Shown here piece after piece: positions 44,365 to 53,673 of a DNA stretch of 64,000 bases. This DNA is from Pseudonocardia kunmingensis (GTDB lineage: Bacteria; Actinomycetota; Actinomycetes; Mycobacteriales; Pseudonocardiaceae): positions 1,054,001 to 1,118,000 of the forward strand of contig NZ_VFPA01000001.1 of the NCBI RefSeq assembly GCF_006716445.1. Direction: 5' to 3'. The notes below the pieces were generated by a model that did no database searches, was not told where the DNA came from, and saw nothing but the letters and a program-made list of their open reading frames with translations. Both the position numbers and the translations under genes were made by a program. Positions within the stretch are counted from its first letter, which is position 1, and each line of letters opens with the position of its first letter.

Positions 44365-45824
44365 GTGCTGGTCCCGCAAGCGGCCGCGGGCTGGGGCGGC
44401 GGCGCGCCGAAGCCCGGCAGGCCCAGCCCGGTCGGCGCACCGCCGGGCCGCTCGCCGGACTCGTGGACGTCGCCCGCGCGGGTGCGGCGGTGGGCGTGCA
44501 CCGGCCCGTCGGCCACCAGGTGGTGCGGGGCGCCGTAGCCGATCGTCACCTCGACCAGGTCCCCCGGCCGCACCGCGAGCTCGCCCGGCGCGAAGTGCAC
44601 GAGCCGCCCGTCGCGGGCGCGGCCGCTCATCCGGCGGGTGGCGCCGTCCTTGCGGCCCTCGCCGGTGGAGACGAGGACCTCGACGGTGCGCCCCTCGAGG
44701 GCCCGGTTCTGCTGCCAGGAGATCTCCTCCTGCAGCGCGACCAGTCGCTCGTACCGCTCCTGCACGACGGCCTTGGGCAGCTGGTCGGGCAGGCCCGCGG
44801 CGGGGGTGCCGGGCCGGGGCGAGTACTGGAACGTGAACGCCTGCGCGAACCGCGCCTGCGCCACGACGTCGAGCGTGGCCCGGAAGTCCTCCTCCGTCTC
44901 GCCGGGGAAGCCGACGATGATGTCGGTGGAGATCGCGGCCTCGGGCAGCGACGCGCGCACCTCGTCGAGGATCGCCAGGTACCGCGACGAGCGGTAGGAG
45001 CGGCGCATCCGGCGCAGCACGTCGTCGGAGCCGGACTGCAGCGGCATGTGCAGCTGCGGGCACACGTTCGGGGTCTCGGCCATCGCGGCGATGACGTCGG
45101 AGGTGAAGTCGCGCGGGTGCGGCGAGGTGAACCGCACGCGCTCCAGGCCGTCGACGTCGCCGCAGGCCCGCAGCAGCTTGGCGAACGCGCCGCGGTCGCC
45201 GAACTCGACGCCGTAGGAGTTGACGTTCTGCCCGAGCAGCGTGACCTCGAGGACGCCCTCGGCGGCGAGCGCCTGCACCTCGGCGAGCACCTCGCCGGGG
45301 CGGCGGTCGCGCTCCTTGCCGCGCAGCGACGGGACGATGCAGAAGGTGCAGGTGTTGTTGCAGCCGACCGAGATCGACACCCAGCCCGCGTAGGCCGACT
45401 CGCGCCGCGCGGGCAACGTGGACGGGAACACCTCGAGCGACTCGGCGATCTCCACCTGCGCGGCCTCGTTGTGGCGGGCGCGCTCGAGCAGCGTCGGCAG
45501 CGCGTGCACGTTGTGCGTGCCGAACACGACGTCGACCCAGGGGGCCCGGCGCACGATCGTGTCGCGGTCCTTCTGCGCGAGGCAGCCCCCGACCGCGATC
45601 TGCATGCCGGGCCGGGCGTCCTTCGCCGGGCGCAGGTGACCGAGGTTGCCGTAGAGCCGGTTGTCGGCGTTCTCCCGCACGGCGCAGGTGTTGAACACGA
45701 CGACGTCGGCCTCGTCGGAGGCCGACCGCTCGTAGCCCGCCGCCTCGAGCAGTCCGGCCATCCGCTCGGAGTCGTGCACGTTCATCTGACACCCGTAGGT
45801 GCGGATGGTGTAGCTGCGGGTCAC
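44361..45824 (-). CDS. miaB: tRNA-2-methylthio-N6-dimethylallyladenosine synthase
   Basis: MiaB is a radical-SAM enzyme that methylthiolates i6A37 made by MiaA. The 487-residue protein has an N-terminal [4Fe-4S] domain ([13 protein letters not shown], then [10 protein letters not shown] and GGCLAQ), the radical-SAM cluster [11 protein letters not shown] near residue 156, [11 protein letters not shown], and a C-terminal TRAM domain ([14 protein letters not shown]). A Pro/Gly-rich tail beyond the TRAM domain is extra. The GTG at 45824 is selected to start just before [16 protein letters not shown]. It is coupled to the downstream membrane gene. Confidence 0.97.
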   Translation of the reverse strand: MTRSYTIRTYGCQMNVHDSERMAGLLEAAGYERSASDEADVVVFNTCAVRENADNRLYGNLGHLRPAKDARPGMQIAVGGCLAQKDRDTIVRRAPWVDVVFGTHNVHALPTLLERARHNEAAQVEIAESLEVFPSTLPARRESAYAGWVSISVGCNNTCTFCIVPSLRGKERDRRPGEVLAEVQALAAEGVLEVTLLGQNVNSYGVEFGDRGAFAKLLRACGDVDGLERVRFTSPHPRDFTSDVIAAMAETPNVCPQLHMPLQSGSDDVLRRMRRSYRSSRYLAILDEVRASLPEAAISTDIIVGFPGETEEDFRATLDVVAQARFAQAFTFQYSPRPGTPAAGLPDQLPKAVVQERYERLVALQEEISWQQNRALEGRTVEVLVSTGEGRKDGATRRMSGRARDGRLVHFAPGELAVRPGDLVEVTIGYGAPHHLVADGPVHAHRRTRAGDVHESGERPGGAPTGLGLPGFGAPPPQPAAACGTST

Positions 45825-45881
45825 AGGTGTCGAGGGTAGGCCGTCCCCGCCGTGTCGACCGCACCGGCCGGGCACGGCAGG

Positions 45882-46874
45882 ATGCGGCGCATGCAGGCCC
45901 GGACCGACGTGGTGGACCGTCGTCGCGTGCTGCGCGGTCTCCTGTCCGGCGTCGCCGCGCTCGGTGCCCTCCCCGCGGTCTCCGGCTGCTCCTCGCCGTT
46001 CGCGCAGGTGCGGCTCACCCTCGCCACCGGCGGCACCCAGGGCGTCTACTACAACCTGGGGAATGCGCTGGCCGACGCGTGGCAGGCGCGCCTGGACCTC
46101 GACGCCCGCCCCACGGTGCTGCCCACGGCGGGGTCGGTGGACAACCTGGAGCGGCTCGCGGCCGGCGCCGCGGACGTCGTGTTCAGCCAGGTGGACACCG
46201 CCGCCGACCAGCTCGTGCGCACCCCGGCGACGGACCCCCGGGTGCCCCGGGCCCTCGCCCGGATCTACGACGACGTGGTGCACGTCGTCGTGCCCGCCGA
46301 CTTCCCCGCCACCACGGTGGCCGACCTGCGCGGCGCGCGCGTGTCGGTCGGCGCGCCCGACTCCGGGGTGCGGGTCGTCGCCGAGCGCCTGCTGGCCGCG
46401 GCGGGGCTGTCCGCCGCGACCGACTTCCAGGCGCTCCAGCTGGGCATCAACGACTCGGTCGCGGCGGTGGCCCGCGACGAGATCGACGCGTTCTTCTGGG
46501 TCGGTGGGCTGCCGACGCGCGGTGTGACGGAGCTGGCGGCGGTGCGCCCGATCCGGCTGCTGAACCTGGAGGACCTGATCACGCCGGTGCGGGCCGCGTT
46601 CCCGGCGTACGCGGCGGGCACCGTCCCGGCGCAGAGCTACGGCATCCCGGAGCCCGTCACCGTGCTGCTGGTGCGCAACTTCCTGCTCGTCGGCGCCGGC
46701 ATGCCCGACGAGCTGGCGAGCGCGCTCGTGAAGGGGCTCTTCGCCGCGCAGGAGCAGTTGGCGGCGGCGAGCCCGGCGGCGCTCACGATCGACCTGCGGG
46801 CCGCGATCGGGACGCAGCCCGTGCCGCTGCACCCCGGCGCCGAGCGCTTCTTCCGCGAGGAGAAGGACCCGTGA
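45882..46874 (+). CDS. TAXI-type TRAP transporter solute-binding lipoprotein
   Basis: The roughly 330-residue exported protein begins with an arginine-rich n-region ([10 protein letters not shown]) and a lipobox AVSGC with Cys near residue 36, so it is probably Tat-exported and lipid-anchored. The TAXI signature follows ([20 protein letters not shown]), then [19 protein letters not shown] and [19 protein letters not shown] proteins capture glutamate or similar acids for a fused DctQM permease, but no TRAP permease gene is nearby, so the partner is elsewhere or it has another job. The start could be ATG 45882 or 45891. It converges with a TetR gene (7-bp gap). Confidence 0.85.
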   Translation: MRRMQARTDVVDRRRVLRGLLSGVAALGALPAVSGCSSPFAQVRLTLATGGTQGVYYNLGNALADAWQARLDLDARPTVLPTAGSVDNLERLAAGAADVVFSQVDTAADQLVRTPATDPRVPRALARIYDDVVHVVVPADFPATTVADLRGARVSVGAPDSGVRVVAERLLAAAGLSAATDFQALQLGINDSVAAVARDEIDAFFWVGGLPTRGVTELAAVRPIRLLNLEDLITPVRAAFPAYAAGTVPAQSYGIPEPVTVLLVRNFLLVGAGMPDELASALVKGLFAAQEQLAAASPAALTIDLRAAIGTQPVPLHPGAERFFREEKDP

Positions 46875-46881
46875 GCAGGCG

Positions 46882-47583
46882 TCAGCCGGCGGCGCGCCGG
46901 GCCGCGGCCAGCTCCTCGGCCGAACGGTCCATCATGCCGCTGAACAGCTGCTCGCCGTAGTCGTTCATCGGGGCGAGGTGCCCGATCAGCTCGAGCATCA
47001 CGAACCCGTGCATCTGGGCCCGCAGCTCGTAGAGCAGCGCGAGCGCTCCCGCGGGCAGCGGCACCCTCCTCGTGTCGACCTCCACGAGCCGCTCGGCCCC
47101 GGGCCGCAGGGGCACCCGCGCGAGCTCCTCGGGGCTCCACCCGTCGAAGACGACCTCGATGAACGGCGGCGCCAGCGCGGCGGCGGCCCCGATCACCTCC
47201 TCGCCGGACGGCGGCTCGTAGCCGGGCACCGGCGTGCCGTACAGCAGCAGGAACGCCGGCCGGTTCGCCAGCGCCCAGCACCGATAGGCGTTGGATGCGG
47301 CGAAGAGCCGCTCCGCGTGCGGCCGCCCGCGGCTGGTCTCGGCCGCCTCCCGCACGACGGCGGCCAGCGCGCGGTGCCCGTCGATGACGAGCGCGGTGAG
47401 CAGCGCGTCGCGGCTGTCGAAGTAGTGGTAGAGCGACTGCACCGTCATCCCGACGGCCCGCGCGACCGCGCGCAGCGACAAGCCCGCCGGGCCCCCCTCG
47501 GCGAGCTGCTCGAGCGCGGCCGACTTGATCTCGCGCACGGTCTCGGCCCGCCTGCGGTCCCGCACCGATCCTTCGACTGGCAA
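46882..47583 (-). CDS. TetR-family regulator with WHG-type C-terminal domain
   Basis: The 233-residue repressor has a TetR helix-turn-helix ([20 protein letters not shown], then [20 protein letters not shown]) and a ligand domain of the TetR_C_33/WHG type. The TTG at 47583 is supported by AAGGAGG 7 bp upstream. It is divergent from a two-gene membrane operon. Two copies of ACACTGTCAGGC flank the shared promoter and are the obvious operator candidates. The ligand is unknown. Confidence 0.88.
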   Translation of the reverse strand: MPVEGSVRDRRRAETVREIKSAALEQLAEGGPAGLSLRAVARAVGMTVQSLYHYFDSRDALLTALVIDGHRALAAVVREAAETSRGRPHAERLFAASNAYRCWALANRPAFLLLYGTPVPGYEPPSGEEVIGAAAALAPPFIEVVFDGWSPEELARVPLRPGAERLVEVDTRRVPLPAGALALLYELRAQMHGFVMLELIGHLAPMNDYGEQLFSGMMDRSAEELAAARRAAG

Positions 47584-47596
47584 CGACAGTCCTCCT

Positions 47597-47654
47597 TGAC
47601 ACTGTCAGGCTTGCGCCCTCATACTGGCGCCGCTCGCAGAGACTAACACTGTCA
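47597..47654. promoter_or_regulatory. Paired TetR operators TGACACTGTCA
   Basis: TGACACTGTCA (47597-47607, perfect 5+1+5 dyad) and TAACACTGTCA (47644-47654, one mismatch) both run on into GGC as a direct repeat 47 bp apart between divergent genes. One lies near the TetR start and the other just upstream of the membrane-gene ribosome site, fitting repression of both. Confidence 0.65.
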
Positions 47655-47668
47655 GGCAGGAGTGGGTC

Positions 47669-48574
47669 GTGCGTACGGTTCTCGCGGACGCCCGGCGCGG
47701 GCATCCAGGCCTCTACCGGACCGCGGTCGCGATGGCCGCGCTCAGCCTGGTGACGGCGGCGCTCGTCGTGATCGACCAGCGCACCCTGCTCGGGGTCCCG
47801 CTCTGGGTCAAGCCGCTCAAGTTCTCGGTGTCGATCATGCTGTACACGGCGACCCTGGCGTGGATGCTCTCGCGGCTGCCCGGCCGGGGCATGCGGCGCA
47901 CCGGGTGGGTGATCGTCGCCGCGCTCGTCGTCGAGCAAGTGATCATCGTCGGCCAGGCGGCCCGCGGCGTGCGCAGCCACTTCAACGACGACACCCCGTT
48001 CGACGCGCTCCTCTTCGGCGTCATGGGCGCGACGATCACCCTGCTCTGGCTGCTGACCGTCGCCGTCGCGCTGCGGTTCCTGCGCGAGCCCTCGACCGAC
48101 CGCGTCACGACCTCGGCCGTGCGGCTGGGCCTGCTCGTCGGGCTGCTGGGGATGGCCGTCGGGTTCCTGATGCCGCCGAACGGCGCGCACGCGGTGGGGG
48201 TGGCCGACGGCGGGCCGGGCCTGCCGTTCGTCGGCTGGAGCACCACCGGCGGCGACCTGCGGATCGGGCACTTCGTCGGCATGCACGCGCTGCAGCTGCT
48301 GCCGCTGCTGGCCGCCGGGCTCGCCGCCCTCCGCCACCGGCTCGACGAGACCGCGCGCCTGCGCGTCGTGCGGGTCGCCGCTGCCGGGTACGGCGCGCTC
48401 GTCGTGCTGGTCACCTGGCAGGCCCTGCGCGGACAGCCGCTGCTCGCCCCCGACGCCCCCACCCTGGCCGCGCTCGCGGTCGTCGTGCTGGGCACGGCGG
48501 GAGGTCTGGCCGCCGCGTTGCTCGGCGCCGCCCGTCGCGCCGCCACCGGGCCCACCCCCACCGCGGCCGCCTGA
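47669..48574 (+). CDS. Eight-helix membrane protein under TetR control
   Basis: The 301-residue integral membrane protein has about eight hydrophobic segments. Conserved-looking polar spots are WVKPLKFSVS near residue 46, in the second helix region, and GWSTTGGDLRIGHFVGMHALQ near residue 190, where Gly, His and Met could form a site within the membrane. No family was recognised with confidence. The GTG at 47669 follows CAGGAGTG. Its TGA overlaps the ATG of the ABA4-like gene (TGATG), so the two form an operon probably repressed by the divergent TetR. Confidence 0.7.
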   Translation: MRTVLADARRGHPGLYRTAVAMAALSLVTAALVVIDQRTLLGVPLWVKPLKFSVSIMLYTATLAWMLSRLPGRGMRRTGWVIVAALVVEQVIIVGQAARGVRSHFNDDTPFDALLFGVMGATITLLWLLTVAVALRFLREPSTDRVTTSAVRLGLLVGLLGMAVGFLMPPNGAHAVGVADGGPGLPFVGWSTTGGDLRIGHFVGMHALQLLPLLAAGLAALRHRLDETARLRVVRVAAAGYGALVVLVTWQALRGQPLLAPDAPTLAALAVVVLGTAGGLAAALLGAARRAATGPTPTAAA

Positions 48575-49026
48575 TGACCGCCGTGGACCCGCAGCTGCTG
48601 TTCTCGCTCACGTTCCCGGTCGCGGCGCCGTTCTGGGCGCTGATGATCCTCGCGCCCCGCTGGTCGGTCACCCGGCGCGTGGTCGGGTCGCCGCTGATCG
48701 TGGTGCCGCCGCTGCTCGGCTACGCCGCGCTCGTGCTCCCGGACCTCGCCGGCTTCCTCGCCGCGGTCTCCTCACCCCAGCTCGCGGGGGTGGCGGTGCT
48801 CCTGGGCACGCCCGTGGGCGCGGCGGCGGGCTGGGCGCACTTCATCGCCTTCGACCTGTTCGTCGGCCGGTGGATCCACCTCGACGCCCGAGAGCGCGGC
48901 ATCCACCCGCTGGTCACCGCCCCGGTGCTGGTGCTGACGATCCTGCTCGCGCCGCTCGGCCTGCTCGCCCACCTGGTGCTGCGGACGCTGCTGCCGTCCC
49001 GGCGCGAGGTGGCGCAGCCGGCCTGA
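48574..49026 (+). CDS. ABA4-like (DUF4281) membrane protein
   Basis: The 150-residue membrane protein has four helices and the ABA4-like signature HFIAFDLFVGRWIHLDARER near residue 88, also seen in plant ABA4, a protein needed for neoxanthin formation. Bacterial members have no firmly known role to me. It overlaps the previous membrane gene by one base in TGATG and is likely its functional partner. The gene converges on the histidine kinase with a 28-bp gap. Confidence 0.78.
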   Translation: MTAVDPQLLFSLTFPVAAPFWALMILAPRWSVTRRVVGSPLIVVPPLLGYAALVLPDLAGFLAAVSSPQLAGVAVLLGTPVGAAAGWAHFIAFDLFVGRWIHLDARERGIHPLVTAPVLVLTILLAPLGLLAHLVLRTLLPSRREVAQPA

Positions 49027-49054
49027 CCGCGGCCGCGCCCCGCCCACTCCGCGT

Positions 49055-50479
49055 TCAGCGGCCCTGCGGCGGATCCGGCGGGGGCGCGTCGCCGTCGTCG
49101 TCGACCGCGCGGGGCAGCCGGGCCACCACCCGCAGCCCGCCCCCGGCGGGGAGCTCGAGCACCAGCTCACCGCCCGCGACCTCGAGGGTGCGGGCCGCGA
49201 TCGCGAGACCGAGTCCCGATCCCTCGACGTTGCTCTGCCCGGGGCTGCGCCAGAACCGGTCCGTGGCGCGCTCCAACTGCTCCGGCGACATCCCGGGGCC
49301 GGTGTCGCGCACCGCGATCTCGACGGTCTCCCCCGCCACCGCGGTGCGCACGGTGATCGCGCTGCCCTCGGGCGCGTACTTGACGGCGTTGTCGAGCACC
49401 GCGTCGAGCACCGTCTCGATGGCGTTCTCCGGGGCCCGCACCCGCAGCCCCGCCACCCCGCCGTTCACCAGCCGCAGCCCCTCGTGCTCGGCGAGCGGCC
49501 GCCACGCCTCGACCCGGTCCTCGACCGCCGGGTCGACCTCGCCGACCACCGGCGGCGCCGTGCGCTCGGCCCGGGCCAGTGCCAGCAGGCCGTCGAGCAG
49601 CGTCGCCAGCCGCTCGGCCTCCTCCAGTGCGGCGACGTGGTCCTCGGCGGCATCCGCGTCGACGTGCCCGTCGAGGTTGGACAGCCTCAGGTGCAGCGCC
49701 GTGAGCGGGTTGCGCAGCTGGTGGCTCGCGTCCGCGACGAACGCCCGCTGCGCGCCGTAGGCCTGGGCCACGGTCTCGGTCATCCGGTCGAAGGAGACCG
49801 AGAGCTGCCGCAGCTCCGGCGGGCCCGAGCCGTCCGCGACCGGTTCCGGGTCCGCCCCGGCCAGCACCGCGGCGGCGACCCGGCCCGTGCCTTCGTCGAG
49901 GCGGCGCACCGGCCGCAGGATCCACCGGACGATCGGCAGCGCCACGACGACACCCAGCCCCAGCGCGACCAGCCCGGCCGCCGCGACCAGCGCCCACACC
50001 CGCAGCTCCTCGGTGCGCAGCTCCTCGGTCGAGGAGACGGTCACCGCGACCCCGCGGACCTCGGTGTCCACCAGCACCGGCTCGGCGAGCACCAGCGGCC
50101 GCTCGTCCCAGGGCAGCAGCAGCGGGTAGACCTCCGACCGCCGGTTCGCCAGCGCCAGCTCCACCCGCTCCCGCGCGTCCGCGTCGAGGGCGGGCGGGGG
50201 CTGGCGGGAGGTCGCCACCAGGTCGCCGTCCTCGTCGAGCACGAGGACCGCGACGCCGTACACCGCGTCGTAGCGGGCGAGCTCGGCCTCGAGACCGGTG
50301 GTGTCGGCCTGGGCGATCGGGCGTTCCGCGACCGAGGCGTAGAAGATGGTGTCGGTCAGCCGGTCGGTGAACATCGTGAGCTGCCGCGCCTGCGCGTAGG
50401 ACAGCGCCAGCGGCACGCCCAGCCCGGCGGCGAGCAGCCCCACCAGGAACAGCACGATGACCAGCAGCCGGGCGCGCAC
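49055..50479 (-). CDS. Sensor histidine kinase
   Basis: The 474-residue membrane kinase has helix 1 (about 3-27), an extracytoplasmic sensor of about 130 residues, helix 2 (about 160-182), a HAMP-like linker, and a HisKA domain with phospho-acceptor in DASHQLRNPLTAL near residue 258. The ATP domain carries N box LDAVLDNAVKYAPEG and G boxes DTGPGM and GSGLGLAIA. The sensor has no recognised ligand pocket. It follows the response regulator by 10 bp and is cotranscribed. The GTG at 50479 gives MRARLLVIV directly before helix 1. Confidence 0.93.
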   Translation of the reverse strand: MRARLLVIVLFLVGLLAAGLGVPLALSYAQARQLTMFTDRLTDTIFYASVAERPIAQADTTGLEAELARYDAVYGVAVLVLDEDGDLVATSRQPPPALDADARERVELALANRRSEVYPLLLPWDERPLVLAEPVLVDTEVRGVAVTVSSTEELRTEELRVWALVAAAGLVALGLGVVVALPIVRWILRPVRRLDEGTGRVAAAVLAGADPEPVADGSGPPELRQLSVSFDRMTETVAQAYGAQRAFVADASHQLRNPLTALHLRLSNLDGHVDADAAEDHVAALEEAERLATLLDGLLALARAERTAPPVVGEVDPAVEDRVEAWRPLAEHEGLRLVNGGVAGLRVRAPENAIETVLDAVLDNAVKYAPEGSAITVRTAVAGETVEIAVRDTGPGMSPEQLERATDRFWRSPGQSNVEGSGLGLAIAARTLEVAGGELVLELPAGGGLRVVARLPRAVDDDGDAPPPDPPQGR

Positions 50480-50489
50480 GGGGGCTCAC

Positions 50490-51158
50490 CTACTCCGGTG
50501 AGCCGAGGCGGTAACCGACGCCGCGGACGGTCTGCACGAGCTCGGGCCTGCCGAGCTTGGTGCGCAACGTGGCCACGTGCACGTCCAGGGTGCGGTTGGC
50601 GCCGGCCCACGAGCGGCCCCACACCTCGGCGACGATGCGGCTGCGCGTGCACACCGCACCACCCGAGGTCGCGAGCAGCGCGAGCACCTGGAACTCCTTG
50701 CGCGTCAGGTTGATCGGCCTGCCCGCGACGCTGACCGCGTGCTTGGTCAGGTCGACGACGACGTCGTCGAACTCGACGACCTCGTCGGCACCGTGGGGCG
50801 CCGACTGCCTGCGCCGCCGGTACACGGTGTGCACGCGCGCGACGAGCTCGTTGATGTCGTAGGGCTTCACGAGGTAGTCGTCGGCGCCGGAGTGCAGACC
50901 CAGGATCCGGTCGTCCACCTCGCCGCGCGCCGACACCACGATCACCGGCACCTCGCTGACCTCGCGGATCTCCCGGCACACGTCCACTCCGTCGACGTCG
51001 GGCAACCCCAGGTCCAGCAGCACGACATCGACGTCCGCCAGGTGCTCGACGGCATCGCGCCCGGTGGCGAGGCGCGTCGTGGTGATGCCGTGGCGGTGCA
51101 GGGCGGGGCGCAGCGCGGCGGCGACGCGGTCGTCGTCCTCGACCAGCAGGATGTGCAC
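50490..51158 (-). CDS. OmpR-family response regulator
   Basis: The 222-residue regulator has a receiver domain ([13 protein letters not shown], phospho-Asp in [13 protein letters not shown] near residue 49, Lys in YLVKPYD) and a winged-helix effector ([20 protein letters not shown], then [12 protein letters not shown], ending [10 protein letters not shown]). The GTG at 51158 begins VHILLVEDD and follows GGTGGGG; the longer open frame reads back into the divergent promoter. Together with the kinase downstream it forms a two-component system divergent from the glutamate uptake operon 111 bp away, which it may regulate. Confidence 0.94.
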   Translation of the reverse strand: MHILLVEDDDRVAAALRPALHRHGITTTRLATGRDAVEHLADVDVVLLDLGLPDVDGVDVCREIREVSEVPVIVVSARGEVDDRILGLHSGADDYLVKPYDINELVARVHTVYRRRRQSAPHGADEVVEFDDVVVDLTKHAVSVAGRPINLTRKEFQVLALLATSGGAVCTRSRIVAEVWGRSWAGANRTLDVHVATLRTKLGRPELVQTVRGVGYRLGSPE

Positions 51159-51269
51159 GTCCCCACCTTCTCCAAGAGCGTTATCGGAGCGAAACCCTAT
51201 GGGTTGCTCAAGGTGCTGGACTGGACGGACCACTCAGCCCTAGCGTCCCGCCATGCCCGGAGGCCCTGC

Positions 51270-52016
51270 ATGACCGCCCGCACGCCCATGATCCGGATGG
51301 CGTCCGTCGACAAGCACTTCGGCGAGCTGCACGTCCTGCGCGACATCAACCTGGAGGTCGCCGCCGGCCAGGTCGTCGTGGTGCTCGGCCCGTCGGGATC
51401 GGGCAAGTCCACTCTCTGCCGCACGATCAACCGCCTCGAACCGATCGACAGCGGCACCATCGAGGTCGACGGCCAGGCGCTGCCCGCCGAGGGCAAGGCC
51501 CTCGCCGCCCTGCGCGCCGACGTCGGCATGGTGTTCCAGAGCTTCAACCTGTTCGCGCACAAGACGATCCTCGAGAACGTCACGCTGGGGCCCATCAAGG
51601 TGCGCAGGATCGGCAAGGATGACGCCGAGAAGAGCGGGCTCGCGCTCCTCGAGCGGGTCGGCATCGCCGACCAGAAGGACAAGTACCCCGCCCAGCTCTC
51701 CGGCGGGCAGCAGCAGCGCGCCGCCATCGCCAGGGCGCTGGCGATGAAGCCCAAGGTCATGCTGTTCGACGAGCCCACCTCGGCGCTGGACCCGGAGATG
51801 GTCCAGGAGGTCCTCGACGTGATGACCACGCTGGCCAAGGACGGGATGACGATGCTCGTCGTCACCCACGAGATGGGGTTCGCGCGACGCGCCGCCAACC
51901 GTGTGGTGTTCATGTCCGACGGCGAGATCGTCGAGGATGCACCGCCGGAGACGTTCTTCTCCAATCCCACCTCGGATCGTGCCAAGGACTTCCTCGGCAA
52001 GATCCTCACCCATTGA
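51270..52016 (+). CDS. gluA: Glutamate ABC transporter ATP-binding protein
   Basis: The 248-residue ABC ATPase powers uptake of glutamate or a related polar amino acid. Walker [10 protein letters not shown] near residue 40, signature LSGGQQQR near residue 148, Walker [13 protein letters not shown] and the H-loop VVTHEMGF are intact. The gene order ATPase, binding protein, permease, permease is that of corynebacterial gluABCD. The ATG at 51270 follows CGGAGG. It is divergent from the response regulator gene. Confidence 0.92.
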   Translation: MTARTPMIRMASVDKHFGELHVLRDINLEVAAGQVVVVLGPSGSGKSTLCRTINRLEPIDSGTIEVDGQALPAEGKALAALRADVGMVFQSFNLFAHKTILENVTLGPIKVRRIGKDDAEKSGLALLERVGIADQKDKYPAQLSGGQQQRAAIARALAMKPKVMLFDEPTSALDPEMVQEVLDVMTTLAKDGMTMLVVTHEMGFARRAANRVVFMSDGEIVEDAPPETFFSNPTSDRAKDFLGKILTH

Positions 52017-52054
52017 TCAGGGCCGTCGGGCCCTTCGGTTCCCCAAGGAGAGCA

Positions 52055-52957
52055 ATGCGCTGGAAGTCAGTGCTCCGGATCGGCGCGGCGGTCAGCGCCG
52101 TCGCCCTGATCAGCACCGCATGTGGCGAGCAGCAGTCGATCGGCGGCGGGGGCGAGCAGGCCCCGGAGCCGGAGGTCGCACAGGACACCCAGTTCGAGGC
52201 CGGCACCACGATGGCCGAGCTGAGCGAGGCCGGCCGGATCCGGATCGGCACCAAGTTCGACCAGCCGCTGTTCGGGCAGCGCACCCTCGACGGCGAGCTC
52301 GTCGGGTTCGACACCGAGATCGGCCGGATCATCGCCGGCGGTCTCGGGATCGCGCCGGAGAGCATCGAGTGGACCGAGGCGCCGTCCGCCCAGCGCGAGG
52401 ACCTCATCGAGCGCGGCGACGTCGACATGGTGATCGCCACCTACACGATCAACGACGCGCGCAAGGAGCGCGTGTCGTTCGCCGGCCCGTACTACGAGGC
52501 GGGCCAGACCCTCATGGTGCGCTCCGACAACACCGACATCACGGGCCCGGAGGCGCTGCGCGCCAGCGGTGCACGTGTCTGCTCGGTGACGGGGTCCACC
52601 CCGTCGGAGAACATCCGCGAGTACATCGACGAGGGCCAGCTGACGCTGTTCGACACCTACTCGCAGTGCCGCGATGCGCTCGGCAACGGCCAGGTGGACG
52701 CGGTCACCACGGACAACGTCATCCTGCTCGGCTACGTGGCCGACAGCGACGGCGCGTTCAAGCTGGTCGGCGACCCCTTCACCGAGGAGCCCTACGGCAT
52801 CGGCATCACCAAGGGTGACGTCACGTTCTGCGAGTTCATCAACGAGCAGCTGACGCAGGCCCAGCAGTCCGGCGCGTACGCGGCGGCGTGGGAGGCCACT
52901 GCGGGCGAGGCCGCGGAGGAGACCCCGGCCCTGCCCGAGCTCGCCCCCTGCAGCTGA
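52055..52957 (+). CDS. gluB: Glutamate-binding lipoprotein of ABC transporter
   Basis: The 300-residue substrate-binding lipoprotein has lipobox LISTAC with Cys at residue 23, a Gly/Glu/Pro-rich linker, then the SBP_bac_3 domain: IRIGTKFDQPLFGQRTLDGE, GFDTEIGRIIAGGLG, VIATYTINDARKERVSFAGP and PYGIGITKGD. It captures glutamate outside the membrane for GluCD. AAGGAG precedes the ATG at 5 bp. A very stable hairpin directly after the gene separates it from gluC and probably raises its level over the permeases. Confidence 0.92.
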   Translation: MRWKSVLRIGAAVSAVALISTACGEQQSIGGGGEQAPEPEVAQDTQFEAGTTMAELSEAGRIRIGTKFDQPLFGQRTLDGELVGFDTEIGRIIAGGLGIAPESIEWTEAPSAQREDLIERGDVDMVIATYTINDARKERVSFAGPYYEAGQTLMVRSDNTDITGPEALRASGARVCSVTGSTPSENIREYIDEGQLTLFDTYSQCRDALGNGQVDAVTTDNVILLGYVADSDGAFKLVGDPFTEEPYGIGITKGDVTFCEFINEQLTQAQQSGAYAAAWEATAGEAAEETPALPELAPCS

Positions 52958-52965
52958 CTCCGCCT

Positions 52966-52997
52966 CCGGCCGGGGCACCCACGGGTGCCCCGGCCGG
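52966..52997 (+). terminator. Intercistronic hairpin between gluB and gluC
   Basis: CCGGCCGGGGCACCC (52966-52980) pairs perfectly with GGGTGCCCCGGCCGG (52983-52997) around a minimal loop, inside the operon. It likely acts as a partial terminator or 3' mRNA-stabilising stem, so binding protein is made in excess over permeases. Confidence 0.75.
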
Positions 52998-53016
52998 CCC
53001 GTGACCGGGAGGACCC

Positions 53017-53673
53017 GTGTTCTTCGACCCCGTCTTCGACAACATCGGGCTGTTCGCCAGCGGGTTCCGGACGACGCTGGTGATCTGCCTGTACGCGGCG
53101 ATCGGTTCGCTGCTGCTCGGCACGCTGATCGCGAGCTTCCGGGTGTCCCCGCTCCCGCCCCTGCGGTCGCTGGGCTCGGCATGGGTCACCGTCGTCCGCA
53201 ACTGCCCGCTCACCGTCGTGCTGTTCTTCTGCGCGTTCGGGCTGCCGGAGATCGGGATCAACGCCCCGTACTTCTGGTTCGGGGTCGGTGGGCTCATCAT
53301 CTACACCTCCGCCTTCGTCTGCGAGGCGCTGCGCAGCGGCATCAACTCCGTCTCCCCCGGACAGGCCGAAGCCGCACGGGCGATCGGGCTCACCTTCACG
53401 CAGTCGCTCGGCACCGTGGTGCTCCCGCAGGCGTTCCGCACCGTCGTGCCGCCGCTGGGGAGCGTCATGATCGCCATGATCAAGAACTCGGCCATCGTCG
53501 GCGCGTTCGGCGTGGGTGGGGACCTGTTCTCGGTGCAGGCGACCCTGGTGTCCGCCCGAGGTCTGTCCCTGATCCCGATCCTGCTCGGCACGGCGGTCGG
53601 ATACCTGCTGCTGACCATCCCGGCCGGGATCGGTCTCGGCGTTCTCGAACGGAAGCTGGCGGTGGCCCGATGA
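53017..53673 (+). CDS. gluC: Glutamate ABC transporter permease 1
   Basis: The 218-residue inner-membrane permease has about five helices and the HisM/GlnP-type ABC permease motif EAARAIGLTFTQSLGTVVLP near residue 120, which docks to GluA. The GTG at 53017 follows GGGAGGA. Its TGA overlaps the gluD ATG (ATGA), so the two permeases are made in equal amounts. Confidence 0.92.
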   Translation: MFFDPVFDNIGLFASGFRTTLVICLYAAIGSLLLGTLIASFRVSPLPPLRSLGSAWVTVVRNCPLTVVLFFCAFGLPEIGINAPYFWFGVGGLIIYTSAFVCEALRSGINSVSPGQAEAARAIGLTFTQSLGTVVLPQAFRTVVPPLGSVMIAMIKNSAIVGAFGVGGDLFSVQATLVSARGLSLIPILLGTAVGYLLLTIPAGIGLGVLERKLAVAR

